A DNA stretch of 64,000 bases from Anaerolineaceae bacterium. GTDB lineage: Bacteria > Chloroflexota > Anaerolineae > Anaerolineales > Anaerolineaceae. A program made the position numbers and the translations under genes. The stretch covers positions 62,001 to 126,000 of the forward strand of contig JAJUGU010000006.1 in the NCBI GenBank assembly GCA_029265815.1. Direction: 5' to 3'. Shown piece by piece: positions 54,339-63,504 of this stretch; position 1 is the stretch's first letter; each line of letters starts with the position of its first letter. Under the pieces are notes generated by a model. It was given only the letters and a program-made list of their open reading frames with translations, ran no database searches and was not told where the DNA came from.

Positions 54339-55538
54339 TTATGAAATGACGAGCAGGGGAATAGGGATGAAAGTGAGTATAAAGATGATCAGAGCGACCA
54401 CTCCAAGTATTTTACGGCCAGTACCCAATTTGGTGATCTGATCTAGCGGCTCGGCATAAATGCGCCCGAGCAGAAAAACCAGAACTGCCCAGATCCACCA
54501 GCCAGACCAAACGAAGCCTAATCCAACCAGCGCAACCAAAAAGAAGGGAAATATACGACGCGACCACTTTTTTCCGAAAAGCAGGTGAAAAATGTGACCA
54601 CCATCAAGCTGTCCGGCAGGAATGAGATTGAGGGAGGTAACGAGTAAACCTGCCCATCCAGCCCAGGCGACCGGGTGAATCATCACATCCAAACCACCAT
54701 ACGGAAAGGGTCTTCCTGTAAAGAAGTATTTAATCCAGTAGAGGATGGGATTAACGCCACCATAACTTACAGGCTGGGGGAGTAGTTGATCAAAACTGAT
54801 GTATTTAAGGAACAGGTAAGTGAGCGAATTGCCTTCCATCTGGATTCCCTCACCGGCTGGAAAGCTCATCGGGATTGTGTCTAACCGTGACAACGATAGA
54901 CCGATCAGGATGACGATGACTGAGACGATGTACCCGGCGATTGGACCGGTAATACCGATATCCATTAAAACACGCTTGTTCTTGGGAACTTCTTTCATGT
55001 TAATAAAAGCACCCATCGTGCCAAGTGGGGTGAATGGCAGCGGGATAAAAAATGGCAGGGTTACATGGACCCCGTGTGCACGACCTGCGAAGTAATGTCC
55101 GAATTCGTGAGCAGCGAGGATCCCCAATAAACTGACGGCAAACGGCCATCCTGCTTCAATCAGTTGACCGGCTGCGGTAATCCAATTCTTCGATAGTGGA
55201 TCTTCGAGGCTGGTCAGACCCCCAGAGAGCAGTACACTGATCACCGTTAAGATGAACATGAGCAGGTTAATCCCAGGTCTTGAAGGTTTTGGATCTGGCT
55301 GAGAAGGGACCAGAAGAATTACCTGGGTGTCATTTTCTTTCCTAAACAAAGGGGTGAGCGCATACGGTTTAAGAGATTCAGATAGCTGGTCATACGCGGC
55401 AGCTGTATCATTAACAACCAGGTGACCGCGATAACGTTTGATGAATCCTAACTCGACATTTCCATCGGTGATATCCTCTACTGCGAATATGCGCCTGACC
55501 AGCTGATCTAGATGCTGTGTGGTATCGAACTCATCCAT
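54339..55538 (-). CDS. Site-2 protease family (M50) intramembrane metalloprotease
   Basis: 399 residues from the ATG at 55538; the longer frame runs into tRNA-Sec and is rejected. A soluble N-terminal domain (about 1-85) precedes six or more membrane segments. The zinc motif HEFGH is at 144-148, and the third ligand is in LIPAGQLDGGH. S2P-type enzymes cut membrane-bound regulators within the bilayer. The N-terminal soluble domain replaces the PDZ domain of RseP-type members. It starts 28 bp after tRNA-Sec and may be co-transcribed with it. Confidence 0.9.
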   Translation of the reverse strand: MDEFDTTQHLDQLVRRIFAVEDITDGNVELGFIKRYRGHLVVNDTAAAYDQLSESLKPYALTPLFRKENDTQVILLVPSQPDPKPSRPGINLLMFILTVISVLLSGGLTSLEDPLSKNWITAAGQLIEAGWPFAVSLLGILAAHEFGHYFAGRAHGVHVTLPFFIPLPFTPLGTMGAFINMKEVPKNKRVLMDIGITGPIAGYIVSVIVILIGLSLSRLDTIPMSFPAGEGIQMEGNSLTYLFLKYISFDQLLPQPVSYGGVNPILYWIKYFFTGRPFPYGGLDVMIHPVAWAGWAGLLVTSLNLIPAGQLDGGHIFHLLFGKKWSRRIFPFFLVALVGLGFVWSGWWIWAVLVFLLGRIYAEPLDQITKLGTGRKILGVVALIIFILTFIPIPLLVIS

Positions 55539-55566
55539 TTGGCAGCTCCTGTTCTTGAAGAAAAAG

Positions 55567-55660
55567 GCGGGAATGGATGGGAGTCGAACCCACCGCGGCC
55601 CGCAGAGCGACCCGCCACCGATTTTGAAGACCGGGGAACCCACCGGGACTCATCCACTCC
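55567..55660 (-). tRNA. selC: tRNA-Sec (anticodon TCA)
   Basis: 94 nt. Diagnostic features are the 8-bp acceptor stem (GGGAGTGG / CCATTCCC, one G-T pair), a 6-bp D stem, the anticodon loop CTTCAAA giving TCA, a long variable arm and the T arm GTGGG TTCGACT CCCAT. The discriminator is G. It implies that the organism decodes UGA as selenocysteine; selA, selB and selD are not in this window. Confidence 0.95.
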
Positions 55661-55728
55661 CGGAATTAAGAATACCCCAGCCGTGGTAATTTGACAAGCA
55701 ATCGTTGATCAAAAAAGGAGTCTTCTTG

Positions 55729-56274
55729 TTAGAAAATGAATGGGAATGTGGATACCAGCCAGGGCGAAAGTTCGAGTACAACCAGGCCTGCGACAATTCC
55801 CAGTGCCACACCGACAACAACATCAGAAAGGTAATGTACACCCATCCATACCCGGGCAAGGCTTACGAGGGGAGCCCAGATAATGAGGAGAATTCCTAAC
55901 CATAAGGGACCGACAACGGCGGCAATCACAGCCAGCATAGCGGTTCTGGCAGCGTGACCAGAGGGGAAGGAATGAGGATCGGTATTACGGTAGATCGCAC
56001 CCCATTTTCCTTCTGGACGGCGGCGCTTGATGGTGAATTTAAAAACTAAGACGATTACAGCCAGACCGACGGAACCGGCAGCCATCAATGCTGTCAGCTG
56101 ATGCCATAGCCCTTTCGTTGTCAGCCAAATGATGAATAGCGCCAGCAGAATGAACCAGGAATCACCCGAATGGGCAAAGAAAATTCCGAAAGGTCTGAGT
56201 TTTGACTGCGGTTCTTTAATTCGGAGTCTGGCCGTTAGCTCGACATCCAGTTCCAGAAGTCTGGTGAAGGTCAT
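55729..56274 (-). CDS. PAP2-family phosphatase
   Basis: 181 residues from the ATG at 56274, 10 bp after the nucleotidyltransferase stop. Four to five membrane segments. The three PAP2 motifs are visible: KFTIKRRRPEG, PSGHA in HSFPSGHAARTAML, and SLARVWMGVHYLSDVVVG. Such enzymes remove phosphate from undecaprenyl pyrophosphate or phosphatidic acid. It is the last gene of a three-gene unit. Confidence 0.9.
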   Translation of the reverse strand: MTFTRLLELDVELTARLRIKEPQSKLRPFGIFFAHSGDSWFILLALFIIWLTTKGLWHQLTALMAAGSVGLAVIVLVFKFTIKRRRPEGKWGAIYRNTDPHSFPSGHAARTAMLAVIAAVVGPLWLGILLIIWAPLVSLARVWMGVHYLSDVVVGVALGIVAGLVVLELSPWLVSTFPFIF

Positions 56275-56284
56275 AATTTTAATT

Positions 56285-57049
56285 CTACCGCAGCAAATCT
56301 TTTTCGACGATTTCGAACTGGAATGGTTTATCAACGTCCATACCAATCTCGGCAAATGGAGAACGAACAGCTTTTCCCGTAATACCCAGGCGTTTGCATA
56401 CACGCTTCGCGGCATCCTCAAGGGTCAGTCTTCTCAGCGCCATCAGCACCAGCGTATCAAAGCCAATCAAAAAGGCCTGTTTTAGAGGATTCTTGCGGGT
56501 TTTGATCAATTGTTCCCAGAGCCCAGCCGGTTGAAGCACGGCTTTTTTTCGGATGTAATTGAGATCACCCCCGCACACATCACCATCTTTTATTTTTACA
56601 TAGGTGCGTTTTGAATTTGGGAAGCGTTTTTCCATAACAGCGCGGTCGAGAACGGTATAGCAGACATCTAGATCAAATTTTTGAACCATTTCAATGCTCT
56701 GGTCGATAATATCTGAAGTCAATGTTGGGATATCGGCAGAAATGGTGATCACATGAGTGTATTGAGGATGGATCCGGTCAAGATAAACACACCCTTGTTG
56801 GATGTTGTTGATCAATGAGCCTTCGTCTTTAAGAAAAGTAATATCTTTGCTGCAGCGCAAGTTACTTGCTTCATCGATGCCGATGACGACAACACTTTCG
56901 ACCAATTTTGCATCAGATAGAGCATCTAGTACCCACTGCACCATAGGTTTGCCTGCGATATAGATCATCGCTTTAAGCCCATCAGGTACCATATCGTAAA
57001 GTGGATCTTCACGGGTTGTTTTTCCGCCAGCCAAAACGATGACATCCAT
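56285..57049 (-). CDS. MobA-like/NTP-transferase domain protein
   Basis: 254 residues from the ATG at 57049 (AAGGAG upstream), starting 1 bp after the preceding stop. The N-terminal VIVLAGGKTTREDPLYDM is the nucleotide-binding loop of the NTP-transferase superfamily, and VITISADIPTLTSDIID contains the metal-binding Asp. A C-terminal helical extension (MALRRLTLEDAAKRVCKRLG) is also present. The product could be a nucleotide-sugar or a molybdenum-cofactor precursor; the neighbours do not settle it. Confidence 0.8.
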   Translation of the reverse strand: MDVIVLAGGKTTREDPLYDMVPDGLKAMIYIAGKPMVQWVLDALSDAKLVESVVVIGIDEASNLRCSKDITFLKDEGSLINNIQQGCVYLDRIHPQYTHVITISADIPTLTSDIIDQSIEMVQKFDLDVCYTVLDRAVMEKRFPNSKRTYVKIKDGDVCGGDLNYIRKKAVLQPAGLWEQLIKTRKNPLKQAFLIGFDTLVLMALRRLTLEDAAKRVCKRLGITGKAVRSPFAEIGMDVDKPFQFEIVEKDLLR

Positions 57050-57050
57050 A

Positions 57051-57968
57051 TTACAACTCCTTGACCTGAGGCCGCAGTGGAATTTGCTTGATTGCTTCTT
57101 CAATAACATTGAAGTAGTCACCTGGATGGGCATAATCGACAGGTTCTTTCCTTCCAAGAACAGATACGATTGCGGCTTCGATCATGTTCGTTCCGAAGGA
57201 GCGGCCATCAATTATAGGAGTGGTGGTGATTAGATACTTAATACCGGCGTTCCTGAAAAATTCCTGGTCTGATGGAGTGGTGGTGTTGGTCACAATCACC
57301 CGGCCAGGAAGTTTTTCTGGCATGTGACGCCAGAGATAATGACAATCCCCAGCAACAACGGTTGCCCACTCGAAATACTTTTGATACTTAGGATTGCGTT
57401 GTTCCTGCTTTTCACCAGTTGGATAGAGCCATTTGAATGGTAAATGTTTCATCAACGGGAGTAATGTATTAGCCAGGTTACGGATTGCTTTTTCGGAGCG
57501 AACCGGAATTCCCAGTCCTAGAGAAAACATGACATCTCCAAAGATAACATCATAACCGTCATCCATGAATGCGCGCGCGGTTCCCCAGCGGTCGAGGGCT
57601 ACAGCCACGAGGGCGCGTTTTACCTTCACATAACCGTTCAATTCATTATTAATTACACTGGTGACCTGTTTCTCAAGAGTCATCTTCAACCCTGTGCCGT
57701 CAACGACTGGAGTTTTATGCACATATTTCAAAAGAGATTGGACTGAATTGAGTGTTGTCCATTGATCTTCAATCATGAAGCCTAAAAGAGCTCCCCCTAC
57801 GCCGAAACAATCGACTTTACCGTCTAATTCACCATAGAGCCTGGCAGCCTTTTCCATATCCCCGTCGGTGCCAATTCTTTCCATGCGCACCGTTTCACCC
57901 ATTAGCTGGATTTCAACGGTTTTATCACGGCGTGATGATCCAATGCTGATGCTGACAGCCCGTTTCAT
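57051..57968 (-). CDS. Conserved protein of unknown function (often labelled quinate 5-dehydrogenase)
   Basis: 305 residues with a GGAGG ribosome binding site. Segments include KRAVSISIGSSRRDKTVEI, DCFGVGGALLGFM, VKVKRALVAVALDRWGTARA and GRVIVTNTTTPSDQEFF. I recall databases naming such proteins quinate 5-dehydrogenase, but no shikimate-dehydrogenase-type NAD(P) motif is seen, so that name looks unsupported. It is first in a unit with the nucleotidyltransferase and PAP2 phosphatase, hinting at an envelope or lipid-linked glycan role. Confidence 0.7.
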   Translation of the reverse strand: MKRAVSISIGSSRRDKTVEIQLMGETVRMERIGTDGDMEKAARLYGELDGKVDCFGVGGALLGFMIEDQWTTLNSVQSLLKYVHKTPVVDGTGLKMTLEKQVTSVINNELNGYVKVKRALVAVALDRWGTARAFMDDGYDVIFGDVMFSLGLGIPVRSEKAIRNLANTLLPLMKHLPFKWLYPTGEKQEQRNPKYQKYFEWATVVAGDCHYLWRHMPEKLPGRVIVTNTTTPSDQEFFRNAGIKYLITTTPIIDGRSFGTNMIEAAIVSVLGRKEPVDYAHPGDYFNVIEEAIKQIPLRPQVKEL

Positions 57969-58116
57969 TGTTCCTCCATGAAAAATTAAGGTAATGAGCG
58001 GTATTCTTCAAAGTCTATTGAGGAATAATACATTCTCCTCGTATTGAGGTCAACCTTGATTGCGATTTTAGGAGTTGCCAATATTGATAACCCAGAAAAA
58101 AGGAAAAAGTAATGAA

Positions 58117-58154
58117 ATAACCGGCAGAATGTTCAATCAAATTCAGCCGGTTAT
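58117..58154 (-). terminator. Terminator-like hairpin after the ATP-grasp gene
   Basis: A 14-bp stem with one mismatch (ATAACCGGCAGAAT / ATTCAGCCGGTTAT). On the minus strand it is followed by TTCATT, a poor T-run. It lies in the 260-bp gap after the ligase stop. Confidence 0.55.
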
Positions 58155-58228
58155 CTTTATGAAAATTATAAAGAGATTTTGCCTTAGGTCCGAAAATTCA
58201 ACATGAACCGGAGCGCAGAACGAAATCA

Positions 58229-59206
58229 TCAATCGATGATCAGATTCCAACGTTTGGCGGCAGAGTCAATGATCTTTTTAACGATATCTGTATATGAGTA
58301 TCCAGCTGCGTCAGCTGCATAGACCAGTGAAGCCTGCAAAGGATCAGGATACATCAGTGGGATAGGATTGACTTCCAGGACGTAGGGGTTGCCTGTTTCG
58401 TCCATGCGCATATCCATTCGGCAAACATCTTTCAACTCGAGCACCTGCATGGCATGCATCGCAATACTCTGGAATTCCGTGGTCTGCTGCGGCGTCAGCT
58501 CAGCGGGGCATACCCGGTAAACCTCGCTGTTGAGATCTTCTTTTTGAGACGCCGAGTAGAACCCGGTAGGCGAGACGATTTCGACGATTGGCAAGACCTC
58601 GTCTCCAAGGATGCCGATGGTGAATTCACGCCCTTTGATATATTCTTCAACCAGGATTAATGAATCTACTTGCGATCTAACCCAGTTAATCTGTCTGACC
58701 AGTTCATCCTCATTATTTACACGAGCTGATTCATTGATCCCGATGGATGATCCTTCGACTGCGGGTTTGACGAATAACGGGTAGCGTAGATTATGATTGG
58801 GAATTCTGGTATCGTTTTCAACAACAAAGAAATTTGCTGTGGGAATATTGGCCGCCTTAAAGAGACGTTTCGCCATGGCTTTGTTGTGAGCCAGAGACAT
58901 TCCCAGAACTCCGGCACAGGTGTATGGAATACGCAGGATATCCAGTATCGCGGGCATCTGTGCTTCACGTGAATCGCCATAATGGCCCTCTGAAGAATTG
59001 AAGCAGAGGTCTGGAGAAAATCTCACGAGTTCGTCAATTGAATCCAGTGTGGCAGGAAAATACCTGGCATTATGTCCAAGGCGCTGCAGAGAATCAAGGA
59101 TAGCCTCGACGGTGACTAAATCATCAAGGTCATCCCAACGCCCAGGAGGGTCCTCAAGGCTAACAGGAGCGTCTTCTTTTAAGTTGGCAAGGACTGCAAC
59201 TTTCAT
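58229..59206 (-). CDS. D-alanine--D-alanine ligase-like ATP-grasp protein
   Basis: 325 residues from the ATG at 59206 (GGAG 6 nt upstream); the longer frame upstream is not needed. The ATP-grasp core has LFVKPAVEGSSIGI, LVEEYIKGREFTIGIL and the metal-binding YVLEVNPIPLMYP. It resembles Ddl in fold but departs from the usual Ddl motif EINTLPG (EVNPIPL here), so it may ligate other substrates. It is not in a mur cluster. It carries its own likely terminator. Confidence 0.85.
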   Translation of the reverse strand: MKVAVLANLKEDAPVSLEDPPGRWDDLDDLVTVEAILDSLQRLGHNARYFPATLDSIDELVRFSPDLCFNSSEGHYGDSREAQMPAILDILRIPYTCAGVLGMSLAHNKAMAKRLFKAANIPTANFFVVENDTRIPNHNLRYPLFVKPAVEGSSIGINESARVNNEDELVRQINWVRSQVDSLILVEEYIKGREFTIGILGDEVLPIVEIVSPTGFYSASQKEDLNSEVYRVCPAELTPQQTTEFQSIAMHAMQVLELKDVCRMDMRMDETGNPYVLEVNPIPLMYPDPLQASLVYAADAAGYSYTDIVKKIIDSAAKRWNLIID

Positions 59207-59362
59207 TTTTTCTCCAAAAATCATGATAAAAACAGAAGGGATTATATGACGATTCTTCATTAGTGCAAGAGTGCAATAATTTATCCACAATTTCTCTCAA
59301 TATCTCAAGGTTATGGGTTGATTATTGGCGATATAATATGCACGGTTGCGGCCAAGCGCCTT

Positions 59363-59391
59363 TTGTTATTTCAGGGGTTTTAAGTTAAACT
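59363..59391 (+). promoter_or_regulatory. Candidate promoter of the hydrogenase/complex-I-like operon
   Basis: TTGTTA and TAAACT are 17 bp apart, 39 bp before the ATG at 59430. A separate TATAAT at 59333 lacks a matching -35. Either could serve. Confidence 0.35.
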
Positions 59392-59429
59392 AGAGCAATT
59401 GAATCCGATTTTTCAAGGAGGATTTCGTT

Positions 59430-59918
59430 ATGGTTTATGTCCTGATCGGAGTGGGGATATTAGTCTGTGCGTTGTTAGCAATCTTAACTCGCCGGCTATT
59501 ACTTTCAGCAGCCTGGCTGGCACTAACCAGTGCCCTTGTAGCTTTGATGACTTACCTGCTGGGTGCCCCACATATCGCCGTAATTGAACTAAGTGTTGGG
59601 GCAGGTCTGGTAACCGTGCTGTTTGTTTTTGCCATCAATATTGCAGGTGAAGATATCACTCCACTCAAATCTCTCATTCCCAAGCCACTGGCTGTGGGAT
59701 CGATTGTTTTAGCAGGGGGGTTGGCTCTTTTTCTTATCCTGCGTGCAGCAGGAGTTCTCAATCTGACACCGCTAACGAATCTCGAAAGTGCGATCTTGTG
59801 GGAGGAAAGGTACCTTGATCTTCTTCTTCAAATCGTACTAATTTTCTCAGGTGTGCTGGGTGTAATCGGTCTGCTGGCAAATGGAAAACATACTCCCGAT
59901 GTTGAGGAGCAATCATGA
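59430..59918 (+). CDS. NuoJ/MbhD-like membrane subunit
   Basis: 162 residues with about five membrane helices, preceded by AAGGAGG. The APHIAVIELSVGAGLVTVLF segment resembles the NuoJ/MnhB helix that carries a pi-bulge in complex I. It overlaps the next gene by 4 bp. First gene of the ion-pumping membrane module that ends at the window edge. Confidence 0.78.
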   Translation: MVYVLIGVGILVCALLAILTRRLLLSAAWLALTSALVALMTYLLGAPHIAVIELSVGAGLVTVLFVFAINIAGEDITPLKSLIPKPLAVGSIVLAGGLALFLILRAAGVLNLTPLTNLESAILWEERYLDLLLQIVLIFSGVLGVIGLLANGKHTPDVEEQS

Positions 59919-60226
59919 ATCTTCCAATTCCTCTCGTTGTTCTCATTACGATCTTGTGTCTGGCGGGAATTGGGCTTTACTGTCTGTTGATTACCCGCAA
60001 CCTGATCAAGGTGGTTATCGCTCTCCAATTGATCGTCAAAGGAGCCGTTCTGGCGTTTATTCTGGCAGGCAATATGACCGGCCAGCTGAACCTGGCACAA
60101 TCGATGGCGTTGACCGTCATCGTGGCAGATACGATTGTCGCTGTGGTCGGTCTGGCGCTGGCTGTTCAGATCCGTCTAAAAACTGGTTCTCTGGATATTA
60201 AATCTCTATCGAGTTTGAAGAGGTAA
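59915..60226 (+). CDS. NuoK/MrpC-like membrane subunit
   Basis: 103 residues with three membrane helices. LCLAGIGLYCLLITRNLIKV and QSMALTVIVADTIVAVVGLALA match the NuoK/MnhC pattern, including the helix that ends the subunit family. It forms part of the E-channel region between antiporter-like subunits and the catalytic arm. It overlaps its neighbour by 4 bp. Confidence 0.85.
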   Translation: MNLPIPLVVLITILCLAGIGLYCLLITRNLIKVVIALQLIVKGAVLAFILAGNMTGQLNLAQSMALTVIVADTIVAVVGLALAVQIRLKTGSLDIKSLSSLKR

Positions 60227-60229
60227 CCG

Positions 60230-61978
60230 ATGACTCCTATACTGATCGCATTAACCATTGGTATCCCCTGGCTCGGTGCAATCATCGTCTGGTTGATGGG
60301 AGATCGCCGTGAAGATCTCACTCATTGGGTTTCAATCCTGTTTTCGATCGGGGCGGCCATCACCTCGGTGTTGCTGCTTCCGAACGCTTCTCAAGAAACT
60401 GCTCTCACGATTCCAATCGGCGGTGACTTTGGTGATTTCACTTTTGTGGCTGATGGTTTGGGAATTTTTCTAAGTGTCATTGCGGCCGTCATTGGTTCGT
60501 TGGCAGTCATATTTTCCAAGAGTTACATGAAGGGCGAAGGCTCTCTGGGTAGATACTATGCCTTCGTTCTTTTCTTTATCGGTGCAATGGTTGGATTGGT
60601 GTTGTCGAGCAATTTGCTTTTAATCTTCCTCTTCTGGGAGATCACAGCTCTTTGTTCTTATGCACTGATCTCATTCCATAATGATGATCCAAAAGCGGTC
60701 AAAGGTGGCATTAAAGCATTGATCATTACCTCAATCGGTGGTGTTGGATTGATGGTTGGAGCGCTTATCGTTTACGCTTATACCGGAAGTTATGATATTA
60801 ATAACTTCCTTGCCAATTATTCCACCATACCCGGGAACATCCTGGCTTTACTTGCTTTTGGTTTCTTGATTGCGGCGGCGGCAAAATCTGCTCAATTTCC
60901 ATTCCAGACCTGGCTTCCAGACGCGATGGAAGCGCCTTCTCCGATCAGCGCGCTGATTCATGCTGCTACCATGGTGAATGCAGGCGTTTATCTGCTGGCG
61001 CGTTTTTATCCGGCATTCAAAGACGTGCCCTATTGGAGTGAGGCGGTGATGATTGTTGGCGCCCTTTCAGCCCTACTGGCTGCGGTCATGGCGCTGGTAT
61101 CGAACGATTTGAAGCGTGTCCTGGCTTATTCCACCGTGAGTCAATTGGGTTATATGGTGTACGCCATTGGAACCGGCAGTGTTTATGCCAGTCAGTTCCA
61201 TCTTTTTAGCCATTCCATTTTTAAAGCTCTGCTTTTCCTGTCTGCAGGTGCGGTAATCCATTCGATTGGAACCCGAAACATGCTCGAAATGGGCGGAGTA
61301 GGTAAGAAACATCCACTTGTGAAATGGGTGTTCATTATTGGAGCACTGGCGCTGGCAGGGCTTCCCATTCTCAATGGATTCTGGAGTAAGGAATTGATTC
61401 TTGAATCCGGCTTGAAAAATGGTCCGTTATGGCTCTATATTGTCATGGTGTTTGTGGCAGGTTTGACTGCGTTATATACCATTCGCTGTGTCTGGCTGGT
61501 GTTCTTTGGCGAACCGCGCTCTGATTATCATGCTCACGCGATTGGCTGGGAGATGATAGCGGCACTCTTACCCCTGGCTGGCGCTGCACTGGTCAGCTGG
61601 TTGGCTGCCGGTCGATTCTCAGTGCTTTTAGGAGAGAAATCGCTACCTTTTCATGCGATCGAACCTTTGCCATATAAGGAAATGATGCACGAGATTCTCT
61701 CGCTGCCGACACTGGTGGTGATGGCGGTTATCACCGCAGCAATTCTTTTATGGGTATTCCGTAAGAAACTGGAAGGTTTAATCAACGGTCTCAAAAGCAT
61801 TCGCTGGGCGGCAGAAAACAGTTTTGGATTTGAAGCCATCAATAACGCTATTGTCAAGGTTACCCAGAGCACTGCAGAAGCATTGCGGGTGACTCAAACG
61901 GGCATCTTGAATTGGAATGTTTTTGGGATCCTGGCTTCCGTCATTCTCTTACTCGCCATTCTCGTTCTGGGAGCCTGA
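60230..61978 (+). CDS. NuoL/MrpA-like proton- or sodium-translocating subunit
   Basis: 582 residues and about 14-16 membrane helices. The antiporter signature is clear: LLIFLFWEITALCSYALISF with a conserved Glu, AKSAQFPFQTWLPDAMEAPSPISALIHAATMVNAGVYLLARF, then KRVLAYSTVSQLGYM. Conserved Lys and Glu residues of the half channels are present. The C-terminal helix is amphipathic. Adjacent to the K-like subunit (3 bp) and the next antiporter-like subunit (1 bp). Confidence 0.92.
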   Translation: MTPILIALTIGIPWLGAIIVWLMGDRREDLTHWVSILFSIGAAITSVLLLPNASQETALTIPIGGDFGDFTFVADGLGIFLSVIAAVIGSLAVIFSKSYMKGEGSLGRYYAFVLFFIGAMVGLVLSSNLLLIFLFWEITALCSYALISFHNDDPKAVKGGIKALIITSIGGVGLMVGALIVYAYTGSYDINNFLANYSTIPGNILALLAFGFLIAAAAKSAQFPFQTWLPDAMEAPSPISALIHAATMVNAGVYLLARFYPAFKDVPYWSEAVMIVGALSALLAAVMALVSNDLKRVLAYSTVSQLGYMVYAIGTGSVYASQFHLFSHSIFKALLFLSAGAVIHSIGTRNMLEMGGVGKKHPLVKWVFIIGALALAGLPILNGFWSKELILESGLKNGPLWLYIVMVFVAGLTALYTIRCVWLVFFGEPRSDYHAHAIGWEMIAALLPLAGAALVSWLAAGRFSVLLGEKSLPFHAIEPLPYKEMMHEILSLPTLVVMAVITAAILLWVFRKKLEGLINGLKSIRWAAENSFGFEAINNAIVKVTQSTAEALRVTQTGILNWNVFGILASVILLLAILVLGA

Positions 61979-61979
61979 C

Positions 61980-63491
61980 ATGACATCAAATTTCCTTTTC
62001 TCAAGTTTACTTCTTCTGCCCTTCCTGGCTGCGCCGATTGTTTACATGCTTGGGCGCTCAACAGCTCGTAACGGGAATGTGCTGGGCATCAGTCTGACAC
62101 GGGCGTTAACCGTTTTCTTCTTGCTTGTGGAAGGCTGCCTCTTGTACCTTGTGGTCAAACAGGCTCTTTCGAGTGGCGGCACGTATCTGCTGATTGGTGA
62201 TGAACCGCTTGTTTTCGACGGGATTGGGCTCATTCTCGCTTGTGTTGTCCTTTTTCTTGGGTTGATGGTCACTTTATTTTCCATCGACTATATGAGTAAT
62301 GAAAAAGGTGAAGAGAAATTTTACGCGCTGCTATTAGCAACCATAGGCTCAATCATTGGACTGGGTATGTCGTATGACCTGTTCAATCTATGGCTCTGGT
62401 TTGAAGCCATGGCGATCAGCACCTATCTTTTGGTTGCATTCTACAATGATGAACCACCATCCCTCGAAGCCGGTGTCAAGTATCTGGTTCAATCAGCAGT
62501 GGGTTCAGCTCTGGTCATGTTTGGTATCGCGATGATGTTTTCACAGACAGGTTCGACCACGCTTACCGATCTGTGGCAAATGACATCCAGCGAGGCACCA
62601 CTGGCAAAAATTGCGGGCGTGCTCCTCATTGTAGGCTTTGGGGTAAAGACAGCGCTTGTTCCGCTGCACACCTGGCTTCCGGATGCTCACTCTCAGGCAC
62701 CATCAGGGATCAGTGCCATGCTTTCAGGTGTGGTGATCGAAGCTGGTCTGGTAGCCATGCTTCGTGCGATTAGCATGTTTGGCAAGGTTGATTTTAACTG
62801 GGGTGCCATTCTGATCGGCTTTGGCTGTCTCAACATCCTCGTGGGCAACCTGATGGCACTGCGCCAGACACAAGTTAAAAGACTGTTGGCATATTCGAGC
62901 CTCGCACATGTGGGGTATATGCTCTTAGGTTTTGGTTTCGGTATGGCCTTTGGCCGTTTTGAGGGTGCAGCTGGCGGCTTTTTCCACTTGCTCACCCATT
63001 CAATGATGAAAGGTCTCGCATTTCTTGCGGCAGGCTCTCTGTTGTTTACGCTTCATCTATCCAAACAAGAACATGTTCCCCTTACACTGGACGACTTGAA
63101 TGGTGCATCTCGGAAATATCCTGTTGCTGCTTTCGCTCTAGGACTGGCTGTGCTTGGGCTTGGAGGAATTCCGCCTATGGCTGGATTCATGTCGAAATGG
63201 CAGGTACTGGTGGCCGGTGTCAAAGCTGAAAACACTTTGATGCTGATCGTGGTGATCTTTGCGGCGCTGAACAGCATCCTGTCATTAGGCTATTATGCTC
63301 CTCTGGTTAATCGCATGTACCGCCACGAACCTTCGACGGCTGTCGAACAGGGCAACAAGATGCCAGGATTGATGATCATTCCACTCGTTATTCTAAGTAT
63401 TGCCATCGTTGTTATTGGTATCTGGCCTTCTTCAGTGCAGTTCTTGACTGAACAGGCTGGCTTGAGCCTTTTGTATACTTTCTTCTATTAG
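61980..63491 (+). CDS. NuoM/NuoN-like proton- or sodium-translocating subunit
   Basis: 503 residues from the ATG at 61980, one base after the preceding stop; the longer frame overlaps that gene and is rejected. About 14 membrane helices. The conserved LFNLWLWFEAMAISTYLLV, KTALVPLHTWLPDAHSQAP and KRLLAYSSLAHVGYM segments place it in the antiporter-like Mrp/NuoM-N family. Together with the 60230 gene it gives the complex two pumping subunits. Confidence 0.92.
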   Translation: MTSNFLFSSLLLLPFLAAPIVYMLGRSTARNGNVLGISLTRALTVFFLLVEGCLLYLVVKQALSSGGTYLLIGDEPLVFDGIGLILACVVLFLGLMVTLFSIDYMSNEKGEEKFYALLLATIGSIIGLGMSYDLFNLWLWFEAMAISTYLLVAFYNDEPPSLEAGVKYLVQSAVGSALVMFGIAMMFSQTGSTTLTDLWQMTSSEAPLAKIAGVLLIVGFGVKTALVPLHTWLPDAHSQAPSGISAMLSGVVIEAGLVAMLRAISMFGKVDFNWGAILIGFGCLNILVGNLMALRQTQVKRLLAYSSLAHVGYMLLGFGFGMAFGRFEGAAGGFFHLLTHSMMKGLAFLAAGSLLFTLHLSKQEHVPLTLDDLNGASRKYPVAAFALGLAVLGLGGIPPMAGFMSKWQVLVAGVKAENTLMLIVVIFAALNSILSLGYYAPLVNRMYRHEPSTAVEQGNKMPGLMIIPLVILSIAIVVIGIWPSSVQFLTEQAGLSLLYTFFY

Positions 63492-63504
63492 GAGTGTGTA
63501 ATCA

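Noticed and set aside
55539-55643. N-terminal extension of the site-2 protease
   Set aside because: It would be translated from tRNA-Sec sequence; the ATG at 55538 gives a normal protein start.
57050-57157. Longer start for the nucleotidyltransferase
   Set aside because: It overlaps the upstream gene; the nucleotide-binding loop begins right at the ATG at 57049 with a good ribosome binding site.
61917-61979. Extension of the second antiporter-like subunit
   Set aside because: It lies inside the preceding gene; the ATG at 61980 follows its stop by one base, a normal operon arrangement.
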